Positions 16,220-23,451 of a stretch of DNA of 24,885 nucleotides are shown here, one piece after another. The first letter of the stretch is position 1; each line of letters begins with the position of its first letter. The position numbers and the translations under genes were made by a program. The notes beneath the pieces were generated by a model. The model ran no database searches, was not told the origin of the DNA, and was given only the letters and a program-made list of their open reading frames with translations. The stretch comes from Roseburia sp. (GTDB lineage: Bacteria > Bacillota_A > Clostridia > Lachnospirales > Lachnospiraceae), in contig DXQT01000040.1 in NCBI GenBank assembly GCA_019411365.1, forward strand, positions 1 through 24,885, written 5' to 3'.

Positions 16220-16300
16220 TTATTCATAAATATGTTTTTTCTTATCTTTTGCTTTTACCTGTTTTTTCTTTAACATATGTTTTGGATTTTTGTCTGCCAT
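16220..16300 (-). CDS. 26-residue lysine-rich microprotein
   Basis: A short ORF starts MADKNPKHMLKKKQVKAK and ends DKKKHIYE. Ten of the 26 residues are Lys, so the peptide is strongly basic. AAGGAAGG lies 8-9 bases before the ATG, and the ORF is 66 bases after the hsp20 stop and just before the terminator, so it is probably co-transcribed with hsp20. I do not recognise its function. A basic peptide of this kind could bind RNA, ribosomes or membranes. It is too short for most automatic gene callers. Confidence 0.55.
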   Translation of the reverse strand: MADKNPKHMLKKKQVKAKDKKKHIYE

Positions 16301-16366
16301 AATGTATCCTTCCTTTCCAATGCCTATAGGCTTTTCGGTCTGTAGGTTACTTTCTGTACAAAATAA

Positions 16367-16819
16367 TTATCCTTCAATTGCGATGAATTTACGTTCCGGT
16401 ACTGCTGCCTTTGCTTCTTTCTTTGGAACAAACAGTTTCAAGATACCATGTTTGAACTCGCCCTTGATATCTTCCTCTGTTATATCTTCACCAACATAGA
16501 AACTACGCTCGCAGGAACCTGCATAACGTTCTCTTCGGATGTACTTGCCGGTATCTTTCTCCTGCTCATCCTGATCAAGACCTTTTGCAGCGGCGATGGA
16601 CAAATATCCATTGTCTAACGATACCTTGATCTCATCTTTCTTGAATCCAGGCAGATCGATAATCAGCTCATAGCCGTTGTCCATTTCCTTGATATCTGTT
16701 TTCATAAGATTCTTTGCATGTCTGCCATACAATTTCTTCTCAACCTTACTGTCATCATAGAATGGTAAATCAAACAAATCTTCAAATAAATCTTCTCCAA
16801 AAATACTAGGCATCAACAT
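16367..16819 (-). CDS. Small heat-shock protein (Hsp20/alpha-crystallin family)
   Basis: A 150-residue ATP-independent holdase that binds unfolding proteins in the cytoplasm. The N-terminus is a short acidic and aromatic arm (FGEDLFEDLFDLPFYDD). The alpha-crystallin domain spans about residues 38-135, with KTDIKEMDNGYELIIDLPG, the mid-domain RSFYVGEDI and the family hallmark GILKLFVPK (A-x-x-x-n-G-v-L pattern). The tail ends in a short RKFIAIEG. AAGGAGAG precedes the ATG at 16819. Expression is set by a sigma-A promoter overlapping a CIRCE operator about 190 bases upstream, so HrcA repression is expected. Confidence 0.95.
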   Translation of the reverse strand: MLMPSIFGEDLFEDLFDLPFYDDSKVEKKLYGRHAKNLMKTDIKEMDNGYELIIDLPGFKKDEIKVSLDNGYLSIAAAKGLDQDEQEKDTGKYIRRERYAGSCERSFYVGEDITEEDIKGEFKHGILKLFVPKKEAKAAVPERKFIAIEG

Positions 16820-16987
16820 AAGTCATCTCTCCTTTTTCTACGGTATCCGCTTTCTCGTGGATATCTCATGCTTTATTACCTTGTTTCTTTGGAACTGGGA
16901 TGTCCGGAGAACTCACAGAACTTTTACTTCTGAAATCTTTTCTGATCTCTTGGTTCTTCTTTTGTTCTCTTCCTTTGTTCTGACTAT

Positions 16988-17016
16988 GTTATACACCCGT
17001 TTGTTAGCACTGTCAA
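16988..17016 (-). promoter_or_regulatory. Sigma-A promoter of hsp20
   Basis: On the minus strand a perfect TTGACA (plus 17011-17016), a 17-base spacer and TATAAC (16988-16993). The -35 overlaps the CIRCE operator, so bound HrcA would block polymerase. The start is near 16980, giving a leader of about 160 bases. Confidence 0.8.
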
Positions 17017-17030
17017 TAGTAGAGTGCTAA
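17004..17030. promoter_or_regulatory. CIRCE operator (HrcA binding site)
   Basis: TTAGCACTG (17004-17012), a 9-base spacer and GAGTGCTAA (17022-17030). This matches the CIRCE consensus TTAGCACTC-N9-GAGTGCTAA at 17 of 18 positions. CIRCE normally controls groESL and dnaK; here it controls hsp20. Confidence 0.92.
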
Positions 17031-17123
17031 TTTTTTGTGAAGATTTTGTGAAAGTGGACTACATTCACATAAATATGTATCTCCCGAAGCTGATTTTTTG
17101 TTTTCTGCTGATATTGTTCCTGC

Positions 17124-18428
17124 TCACACAAGCTTCTTTGTTCTCCACTTCCCGGTTTTCCAGCGCCATACCATGCCGACAGCCCGCACACACTCATCGC
17201 TTGCAAGACCAATATACGCTCCCACAGCCATAAGTCCCATGGAAATTCCAAACAGCCATGTGCCTCCCACCGCAAAGACAAACATGAAAACGGCTGCGAT
17301 CACTGCCGGGAACACTGCATCTCCGCTTGTTTTTAAGGCTTGTCCAAACACAAGATTCGTCACGCGTCCAATCTCAAGTACAATGTCGATTGCCAGCAGC
17401 TTGCGGACCAGCGCAGTCATTTCCGGATTATCTGTAAAGAGCGGCATAATAAAACCGGAACCAAGCACAATTGCTGTCTCCATGCAGACTGCCACACATA
17501 CTCCGACAAACGCTGCCCGCTTTGTCCCTCTGTCACACTCTTCGAGTTTCCCAGCACCGATGTGCCAGCCTGTCATGATCGCATTTGCCTGTGCCAGTGC
17601 TGCACCGACACAATAGGAAAAATTACTGATCGTTGCCGTATAAGATCTGGCTGTCACATTCAGCCCTTCTGCATCCATCTGGTTCAGAAAACGGATGACA
17701 AGCATCATTGCAACATTATAGAGTGCCGTCTCACATGCAGATGGAAGTCCGACTTTCACGATCTGCCCTAAGACTGTCTTATTTGCGATCCTCTCTGTAC
17801 TGTTTTTTGCAGAGATCAGCTTATGTGAAAAATACAGTACAATACACAGGTTCAGGATCTTGGAGATCACAGTTGCTACGGCGACACCTGCAACACCCTT
17901 GTGCAATACAAAAAGAAATACTGCATTCATCACAAAATTTGCGATATTTCCAACGATCGTGGCATATAATGGCTGCTTTGTATATCCGAATGCGCGCAGA
18001 TAGCTTGAAAAGATAGGAATGACCGCATTTAATATACACCCACCCCCGACAATTTTAAGGTAAATCAACGCCGGTTCATACAATGCATCCGCAATTCCTA
18101 CCATACGAAGGATCGCTCCTGCTCCCGAAAATAAAAATACAGCCATAAGCACGCCTGCAACAGCATTAAATAACAATCCAAGCTGCCTTGCCTGATAGGC
18201 AACTCCCGGTCTGCCTGCGCCAATATTCTGCGTCATGACCGAAACCATGCCGGAAGATATGATAGAAAACATTATGATAAAAATTCCAATATAACTGTTT
18301 GCCGTTCCCACTGCCCCGACTGCATAGTCTCCAATTGCGGATAACATCAGAGTGTCAACCATACCGGACAGCATATAAAATAGTGTTTCCAGACAGATTG
18401 GGATAAAAAGTCTTGTGAGCTGTTTCAT
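17124..18428 (-). CDS. MATE-family efflux transporter
   Basis: A 434-residue membrane protein with about twelve hydrophobic helices in two similar halves, the size and layout of MATE (multi-antimicrobial extrusion) sodium- or proton-coupled exporters. Typical motifs are IPICLETLFYMLSGMVDTLML near the start, GAVGTANSYIGIF, VMTQNIGAGRPG in the first half and ALAQANAIMTGWHIGAGK in the second. The ATG at 18428 is preceded by GGAG at 7 bases; an in-frame start 8 codons upstream is unlikely. The substrate (drug or metabolite) is unknown. It is a single gene; the next gene upstream ends at a terminator. Confidence 0.92.
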   Translation of the reverse strand: MKQLTRLFIPICLETLFYMLSGMVDTLMLSAIGDYAVGAVGTANSYIGIFIIMFSIISSGMVSVMTQNIGAGRPGVAYQARQLGLLFNAVAGVLMAVFLFSGAGAILRMVGIADALYEPALIYLKIVGGGCILNAVIPIFSSYLRAFGYTKQPLYATIVGNIANFVMNAVFLFVLHKGVAGVAVATVISKILNLCIVLYFSHKLISAKNSTERIANKTVLGQIVKVGLPSACETALYNVAMMLVIRFLNQMDAEGLNVTARSYTATISNFSYCVGAALAQANAIMTGWHIGAGKLEECDRGTKRAAFVGVCVAVCMETAIVLGSGFIMPLFTDNPEMTALVRKLLAIDIVLEIGRVTNLVFGQALKTSGDAVFPAVIAAVFMFVFAVGGTWLFGISMGLMAVGAYIGLASDECVRAVGMVWRWKTGKWRTKKLV

Positions 18429-18558
18429 CTTAAGTCTCCTTTTTCCGTTCATACTTATCCAATCTATTTTATATTATTTTTCCCTGAAAAACTTGCACTA
18501 TTTTAACCAGAAAAAGTACAATTCTGCTCATTTTAAAAAATATATCTGCGTTATAAAA

Positions 18559-18573
18559 ATCTGGAAGCCAGAT
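18559..18573 (-). terminator. Terminator after alpha/beta hydrolase gene
   Basis: On the minus strand ATCTGG-CTT-CCAGAT forms a 6-bp stem followed by TTTTTATAAC. It lies 15 bases after the stop at 18588 and would end the methyltransferase/hydrolase transcript. Confidence 0.6.
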
Positions 18574-18587
18574 AAAAATGAAATTCG

Positions 18588-19259
18588 TCATATTTCATCA
18601 GGCAATTCCACTGCTTTTCTTACTTCTTCCACCCACTCTGCACTATGACAGCAAAACAGTTCTTCATGCTGCATATTGTGCTTCCGGATATCCGGATTTT
18701 TGAAATAAGTACAATATCTCTTTTCGTATTTTTCACCCATCTTGGTTGCGTAAAACACATGGATCGTTGTTCCAGGCACATCAATTCCATGTTGGACTTT
18801 CGTAACCAGATCCGAATAGAACTGATTATAAATACTCTGTTTCGTAATCCATGGACTTCCTCCCTTACCGATTCCAAACATATTTAAAAATCCATTATAT
18901 AATTCTTTTTTGCCACCGTCTGTCTTATCCAGCTTTTTCTGCATAAATTTTGGAAGAGTACCTGTATGTACCATTTTATACATAAAAGGCACTACCATGG
19001 ATGACTGAATTTTAGCCACAAGATATATTCTCCCACCATACTTTTTCCTGATTTCCTGCTCAATTTTTTCACATTCATCTTCCATCGAATAAAATTCGGT
19101 TTTCTCGTTTGGATCAAATCCATCATAAGAAACTGTTACCGTGTAAAAATAAGAATGTAACCCATCCAGTACATGATCAAAACTGCTATACAGACAGCAG
19201 GTGCCGGGAAATAAAAATATCACTGGTTTACGATTATCTCCACTTTCATAAAATTTCAT
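18588..19259 (-). CDS. Alpha/beta-hydrolase-like protein with altered nucleophile elbow
   Basis: A 223-residue protein with the look of a small alpha/beta hydrolase: a first strand and oxyanion region IFLFPGTCCLYSSF (residues 14-27), a helix-strand core to about residue 82, and a late histidine (about 198) in HEELFCCHSAEWVEEV, a plausible catalytic His. The expected nucleophile elbow G-x-S-x-G reads K-I-Q-S-S-M-V at 83-89, keeping Ser but not the glycines. It may be inactive or have another role. AAAGGAG is 7 bases before the ATG and overlaps the end of the methyltransferase gene, so they are co-transcribed. Family assignment is moderate. Confidence 0.65.
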   Translation of the reverse strand: MKFYESGDNRKPVIFLFPGTCCLYSSFDHVLDGLHSYFYTVTVSYDGFDPNEKTEFYSMEDECEKIEQEIRKKYGGRIYLVAKIQSSMVVPFMYKMVHTGTLPKFMQKKLDKTDGGKKELYNGFLNMFGIGKGGSPWITKQSIYNQFYSDLVTKVQHGIDVPGTTIHVFYATKMGEKYEKRYCTYFKNPDIRKHNMQHEELFCCHSAEWVEEVRKAVELPDEI

Positions 19260-19271
19260 AGCTGGTCTCCT

Positions 19272-19913
19272 TTAGGCTTTTCTCACAACGCAATGCATCC
19301 TCATACCTTTACGGATTTCAAATTTTTCCACTTTTAGTCCTGCTTTTCTGCTGCATTCCATGACCACATCTCTTGTTGGAACCCGGACATCTCCGTGCCC
19401 ACATATATTTGCCAGAGGCATTTCCAGTGTATTCATCAGCCATATCAATATTTTATTATCACTTGTCACATCCCTCAGTATCAATCTTCCATTTGGACGA
19501 AGACATCTCTTCACACTGTCAAAAAACGCCTGTGGATTCGGATAATGATGGAAACTCATAGAACAAATAATTGCGTCAAATGAATCGTTTTCAAAAGGAA
19601 AGTTCTCACAGTCTCCCACAACAAATGTTGCATTTGGAATATTTTTCTTTTTTGCCTGTTCGATCATGGCCGGAGTCAGATCCAGCCCTGTATAATGCCG
19701 GTCCGGATATTTTTCTGATAATAAAGAAATCATTGGAGCAGGTCCGCATCCTGCATCCAATAAATCATTAAATGGCTCTTTTTCTAATTCTTCCAGAATA
19801 TCCGGATAATCCTTCTTACACATTTCGTAAATACCAGCATGGTTACTTTCATATCTTCCAGCTGCTTTTGTAAATTCGCTGATTGACAATTTTTTGTATT
19901 CTTCGTTTTTCAT
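19272..19913 (-). CDS. Class I SAM-dependent methyltransferase
   Basis: A 213-residue protein with the Rossmann-like methyltransferase fold. Motif I is LLDAGCGPAP (about residues 51-60), followed by YTGLDLTPAMIEQAKKK (the acidic residue binding the SAM ribose), GDCENFPFENDSFDAIICS (motif II region) and RPNGRLILRD (motif III), as in the Methyltransf_11 and UbiE-like group. The acceptor is unknown; small molecules are usual for this group. The ATG at 19913 has GGAGG at 8 bases; the in-frame TTG five codons upstream overlaps that site and is unlikely. It is followed after 12 bases by the hydrolase gene. Confidence 0.88.
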   Translation of the reverse strand: MKNEEYKKLSISEFTKAAGRYESNHAGIYEMCKKDYPDILEELEKEPFNDLLDAGCGPAPMISLLSEKYPDRHYTGLDLTPAMIEQAKKKNIPNATFVVGDCENFPFENDSFDAIICSMSFHHYPNPQAFFDSVKRCLRPNGRLILRDVTSDNKILIWLMNTLEMPLANICGHGDVRVPTRDVVMECSRKAGLKVEKFEIRKGMRMHCVVRKA

Positions 19914-20007
19914 TCTTTCTTCCTCCAATCACGTCTGTAGCATAAATCAATCTTCTCCTAGAAATCTGGCTTCTTTTTCAATTTCAAATAAGCGGTCAAA
20001 ACTTGTG

Positions 20008-20638
20008 TTAGTCTCTTTCTGCACTCTTCCATTCTGCAACCACATTTCTCACCCGGCGATCAATATCAAGGCGTGCACTGCGGCATTCCTCCGGATATTT
20101 TCTTGCTGCCTGAAATGCCAGTTTCACAAAAAGTCCGGAACCAACCGGGAGCATTGTCTTTAGCATGCTCTCTGGGAAAACGAAATGGGTTCCATTGATT
20201 TTTTCAATCTTGATCATCTCGTCTTCTGTGATTGGATGAGCCTTTTCCAAATCATCAAACAGTTTTCTTGAATTGATCATATCACCGGTCCGTTTTGTTT
20301 CTTTTTCAATCACATGCCAGTAGTCCGGATGTTTGTAGCAGAACGGCATGTACGGAAGTGATTCTCCTTTATATGCAAAAAGAGATTCTCCCTCGATCGG
20401 CCATTCCTTACAGCCGTCTTTTTTGCCCTGCATAAACCCCTGCCAGATAAAATCACTCGGTGTCAGACCGATCGTCAATGTAATATCTTCAAAATAAGAA
20501 GCGGAAGTCAATGCAAGTGTTCCTGTAGTAGATGCACCGACCATTCCTATCTTCTGATTGTCATGTGCTTTTAACCAATTAATTGCTTTCTCTATGCGTT
20601 TGTTTCCACATCAAAATATCTTTTTTTCATCTGCATCA
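20008..20638 (-). pseudogene. Broken acyl-CoA thioester hydrolase/BAAT-like alpha/beta hydrolase
   Basis: The open part (20008-20544) reads MVGASTTGTLALTSASYFED onward, which contains the G-x-S-x-G nucleophile elbow (GASTTG) and matches the C-terminal half of BAAT-type hydrolases. In-frame similarity continues upstream of that Met (RIEKAINWLKAHDNQKIG) to about 20610, where a stop occurs. A start with GGAG and MKKRYFDVETNA at 20629 then ends in a stop at 20591 in another frame. The best reading is one gene whose N-terminal part was lost by an internal deletion plus frameshift. A third frame remains open after the stop (about 19947-20029, tail KETNTSFDRLFEIEKEARFL) and may be another remnant. 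Confidence 0.7.
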
Positions 20639-20649
20639 TCTCCTTATTA

Positions 20650-21450
20650 TCAGACACGTTTCTCTAAAACTATTATTTTGTTTGAGATATTCCGAACGAT
20701 TGGAATCTTTCCTATCACATGATAAATCGGCATAAGTTCTTTCATTCCCTCAACCAGACTGACTTCCTGCAGGATAGAAAAATTCGGTACAATCTTTTGT
20801 AATTCTGTTCCGTTCTCAACACCCCATGTGAATTTTGCATTGCTGCCCTCTATGGATTTTTCCTTCACATGTTTCACAACAAATGGTGACATGGTTTCGA
20901 CCATTATGGTTACTTTCTGAAATGATTTTTCAATAATAGAAAATATCTTTCTGATGTCCTTCTCACACAAATACATCGTAAGTCCTTCCATTATCACCAG
21001 AACATTTTCTCCATGATAATCGATATCGTCCACGTAGGAATTATCCATTGCAGACTTTGCAATCTGATATATCGGACCTGTTTCTGGAAGAAACTGCCGC
21101 CTTATCTTCATAGTCTCCGGCAGATCCACGTTGTACCATCTCAGATATTTTTCCTTCATCCGGTAACATCTGGTATCCAGTCCACATGCAATATTTACAA
21201 CAACTGTATTTTCATGCTTCTCCAGATATTGTCGAACCATCCGGTCTAATACGATCGTTCTCGCGATCACGCCACAGCTCATGGCTTTATCCTTATCTGC
21301 TTTGGAAAAGTCATAGTCCAGCTTTTTCACAAGTTCTACTGCAATCTCATCCCTGATTTTGGCATTTTGCTTTTTTGTTTCTTTTGCTCTTGCATACAAA
21401 GTCTGTACCATCGTTTCCGGCACACCTGTCACATTCACTTTTTCTTTCAT
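20650..21450 (-). CDS. LCMT-family (leucine carboxyl methyltransferase-like) O-methyltransferase
   Basis: A 266-residue class I methyltransferase of the LCMT/PPM type (the family of polyketide O-methyltransferases and TIGR00027 proteins). Evidence is VVVNIACGLDTRCYRM (motif I, about residues 83-96), NVDLPETMKIRRQFLPE (motif II, typical DLP), and VLVIMEGLTMYLCEKDIRKI (motif III), which is diagnostic. The family methylates carboxyl or hydroxyl groups of small molecules. AGGAAAG precedes the ATG at 21450. It is the first gene of the methyltransferase/hydrolase run and the broken hydrolase follows after 12 bases. The substrate is unknown. Confidence 0.88.
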   Translation of the reverse strand: MKEKVNVTGVPETMVQTLYARAKETKKQNAKIRDEIAVELVKKLDYDFSKADKDKAMSCGVIARTIVLDRMVRQYLEKHENTVVVNIACGLDTRCYRMKEKYLRWYNVDLPETMKIRRQFLPETGPIYQIAKSAMDNSYVDDIDYHGENVLVIMEGLTMYLCEKDIRKIFSIIEKSFQKVTIMVETMSPFVVKHVKEKSIEGSNAKFTWGVENGTELQKIVPNFSILQEVSLVEGMKELMPIYHVIGKIPIVRNISNKIIVLEKRV

Positions 21451-21518
21451 GTACTTTCCTGCTTCCATATCAATACATTGCCGCTTGTGTTAGTTGCATC
21501 TAACCTGCATCTGATAAA

Positions 21519-21556
21519 AAACCGTGTGAAAACAAAACTGTAATTCCACACGGTTT
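21519..21556 (-). terminator. Terminator after azlCD remnant
   Basis: On the minus strand AAACCGTGTG pairs with CACACGGTTT around a loop of about 18 bases and is followed by TTTTATC. It sits between the azlCD remnant and the start of the LCMT gene, so the latter needs its own promoter. Confidence 0.7.
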
Positions 21557-21627
21557 CTTTTCCCTATGCATTCAGTATATCACTTTCATCTGGTTTAGCA
21601 ACCAGATTTTGTCTCACTTTTATTGTG

Positions 21628-22211
21628 TTACTTGCAAAATACAAACTGCACCAGCAGCATATAAAATACAGTTCCACCGCCGATACTGAGCAATATGTTC
21701 TTTTTCCATCTGTGAAGGAGTACGATAAATACAATCGCCAAAAATTCCGGTATTCCATATGTTCCGCTTCCCGGTACATCTTTCAGACAATAAATGACCA
21801 GTAGACCGATGACTGCATAAGGCAGTACCTTACCCAGATATTGGATAAATTCCGGTGGTTCTTTTCCTTCCGGGAAAATTAAAAACGGCAGAAACCGTGT
21901 CACCATTGTGCCAAGCAGTGCCCCTGCGGTTGCACCTCCCACCCAGTAAATCTGGTTCAAAAGCGTCACAAAAAACATAAACCATCCTTTATCCACACCC
22001 TCTGGTACTTCTGTCGTACAATTTACGGAAAAGGTTTCATCACACATTCCATAAATCAGATAAAACTTTTTCCATCCGACATTTTGATATTTATCCAACA
22101 TGGAGATCCCATGCTCCGCATCAGAAATCCATAAGACATTCCTAAAAATAAGAATCCTACACAGATTGGCAATGTGTAGGGCAATGCTGCCTTGAATGCT
22201 TTTTTCTTCAT
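21628..22211 (-). pseudogene. azlC: Collapsed azlC-azlD branched-chain amino acid exporter genes
   Basis: AzlC and AzlD form a membrane exporter for branched-chain amino acids. A normal azlC start at 22211 (AGAGGAAC site) encodes [20 protein letters not shown], then [11 protein letters not shown], and then shifts out of frame. A second frame continues [18 protein letters not shown] and [19 protein letters not shown] of AzlC. It then switches without a stop at about [20 protein letters not shown] into AzlD ([38 protein letters not shown]). Two deletions are therefore inferred: one inside azlC (about 65-75 codons missing) and one joining azlC to azlD. The fused AzlC-AzlD frame is open to 21628 but lacks the N-terminal helices. 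Confidence 0.8.
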
Positions 22212-22303
22212 GTAACTTTGTTCCTCTTTTCCTGTTTGTAACGCAATAGCCTTTCCATACTCGATCGCATAGAATTCCTACCGACATACTTTACTTTTTC
22301 TAA

Positions 22304-22432
22304 TTTAACGCAAAAAAAATCTGTCCTATGTGTAAGAGTGAGATTTCCATTAATGCATGCCGCTGTCCGATGTGTACCACAATCCTTGATGCCAAGGCTG
22401 TGCAGGAGTTTGAATCGAAAACCGGAGTTTAA
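22304..22432 (+). pseudogene. 3' remnant encoding a two-CxxC zinc ribbon (MscL-tail-like)
   Basis: Following an in-frame stop, the plus strand reads KKICPMCKSEISINACRCPM, then CTTILDAKAVQEFESKTGV and a stop. Two CPMC motifs 14 residues apart make a zinc ribbon. Some Lachnospiraceae MscL mechanosensitive channels end in such a ribbon (CPYCxSEI...CPHCTS), so this may be the tail of a lost mscL gene. No start or membrane part remains. Confidence 0.5.
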
Positions 22433-22782
22433 CGTATGAACTGCCGCTTGTAGGTGGTGTTACGGATTTCCTAAGGTTATGTCGTATTGCATGCCAACAA
22501 AGTGCATAGAAATATAAAAAATAGAACTGTTTGTTTTCAGGAGCGCTTCCGCTTGTTGTCGCTGGCAGCGGTACTAAGAAAGCATCCATCGTGATTTCAA
22601 AATCCAATTACATTGGCTTTTGAAATCGCAATGTCTGCTTTCTAAGAACCGGCCGCTCCCAAAATCCTGAAAACAAATCAGTTCTATTTTTTATTAAGCC
22701 AAGACTGTGTGGCATGCAATATCCAGATTGTGAAAATCCGTCAATCCAGAATACGAGCGGCAGAACCCAAAGATGAAACTCC
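22424..22782. repeat. Long palindromic element of about 360 bp
   Basis: The two halves are imperfect reverse complements around a centre near 22610 (CCAAT-TAC-ATTGG). Paired blocks from inside outward: CTAAGAAAGCA/TGCTTTCTAAG; TAGAACTG-TTTGTTTTCAGGA against TCCTGAAAACAAA-TCAGTTCTA; TATTGCATGCC/GGCATGCAATA; ACTGCCGCTTGTA against ACGAGCGGCAG; GGAGTTT/AAACTCC at the ends. The transcript would fold into one long hairpin. Open frames inside it have no known protein similarity that I can see. It resembles a MITE or a structured RNA; its right half continues into the shared block at 22733-22865. Confidence 0.7.
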
Positions 22783-22865
22783 GAGAGTTCCATAACGTAA
22801 ATTGCAGATTCTGTGGTGCAATTCATAACGTTGATTGGGTATGTATAAGCGTCCTCTCACAAGTC
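22733..22865. repeat. Dispersed repeat block, copy 2a
   Basis: About 130 bases closely matching 24701-24827. Shared parts are AATCCGTCAATCCAGAATACG, CATAACGTAAATTGCAGA, TTCTGTGGTGCAATTCA and the terminal TATAAGCG-CCTCTCACAAGTC. A small stem, AATTGCA against TGCAATT, is preserved in both. The terminal block also occurs inverted at 184-206. Confidence 0.75.
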
Positions 22866-22871
22866 TTTCGT

Positions 22872-22929
22872 AACGTAAATGAAAGAAAAACGCTATAAAC
22901 AAATATTATTTTCTTCGTGAGCTATGGAG
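22872..22929. repeat. Half copy of the left-edge palindromic repeat
   Basis: Matches 32-89 with 21 identical bases at the start and the same ending (GTGAGC-ATGGAG). Only the left arm is present; the sequence then runs into the small membrane ORF, so the right arm has been lost. Confidence 0.7.
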
Positions 22930-22937
22930 CTGGGATT

Positions 22938-23135
22938 CTAAAACTTAAAAACAAATCGAAAGAGTAAATGCAGCACTAACCCCGTGCATGAAAGCAACAC
23001 CCCAATCTTTACAGGCTTTGTAGATGTTTTCTTTAATTGTATGCTTCCAAGAATAATTCCCACCAATGATGAAACAAATGGTAATAAAATCATTATAGCT
23101 GCAACCCAGATAAACTTCCAACCATTTTCCACCAT
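22938..23135 (-). CDS. Small hypothetical membrane protein or fragment
   Basis: A 65-residue frame, MVENGWKFIWVAAIMILLPF onward, with two or three hydrophobic helices and a basic linker QLKKTSTKPVKIG. AGAGG lies about 10 bases before this ATG. The layout is like the end of DUF4190-type membrane proteins, but the frame begins where a truncated Rpn-type gene ends, so it may be only the 3' part of a longer gene. No function can be given. Confidence 0.35.
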   Translation of the reverse strand: MVENGWKFIWVAAIMILLPFVSSLVGIILGSIQLKKTSTKPVKIGVLLSCTGLVLHLLFRFVFKF

Positions 23136-23148
23136 CCCAAACAAGCCT

Positions 23149-23406
23149 CTATGCGCAAGAATAGGAATTACAGGTAATATCACATCTGCCTTCGATTCTA
23201 CCCTCAATCCTGCCGGCATTCCTGCCCTCGATCCTGCCTTCGATGATGCCCTGTTCCCTTGATTCACGCAGGTCGTCCGCAAACAATTCTTTTAATGCTT
23301 CACACATATTCGATCCCTCCTTCAATTTCTCCCAGTTTGCACGCATGACGGCATCTGCGAGTGCCTGATATAGCTTTGAGTTTTTGTTTTTACTGTATTT
23401 TTGATC
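23149..23406 (-). pseudogene. Truncated copy of Rpn-type nuclease gene
   Basis: An 85-residue open stretch aligns with the middle of the complete gene at 23452-24381: KYSKNKNSKLYQALAD, MRANWEKLKE, MCEALKELFADDLRESREQG. It then enters a GRIEGR/GRNAGR repeat run and ends in unrelated residues. The nuclease domain at the N-terminus and the C-terminal helices are missing. Upstream of the in-frame stop at 23407-23409, GSEIK in another frame continues the similarity, showing a small deletion with frameshift. It is a tandem degenerate partner of the next gene. Confidence 0.75.
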
Positions 23407-23451
23407 TCACTTCCATCTTCCGGTCTTGTTCCAGCTTGCGGATGTTACACA

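Noticed and set aside
22350..22826. Two minus-strand ORFs (85 and 72 residues) across the palindromic element
   Set aside because: Both lie wholly inside the long inverted repeat, lack ribosome sites and domain motifs, and are explained by the repeat structure.
23180..23270. Short tandem repeats that might suggest a CRISPR-like array
   Set aside because: They are coding repeats for GRIEGR/GRNAGR motifs in a Rpn-type remnant, with no unique spacers of even length.
23136..23282. Longer 114-residue version of the small membrane ORF
   Set aside because: Its first part is an out-of-frame reading of the Rpn-type repeat run (SKAGSRAGMPAG), so only the part after 23135 is considered.
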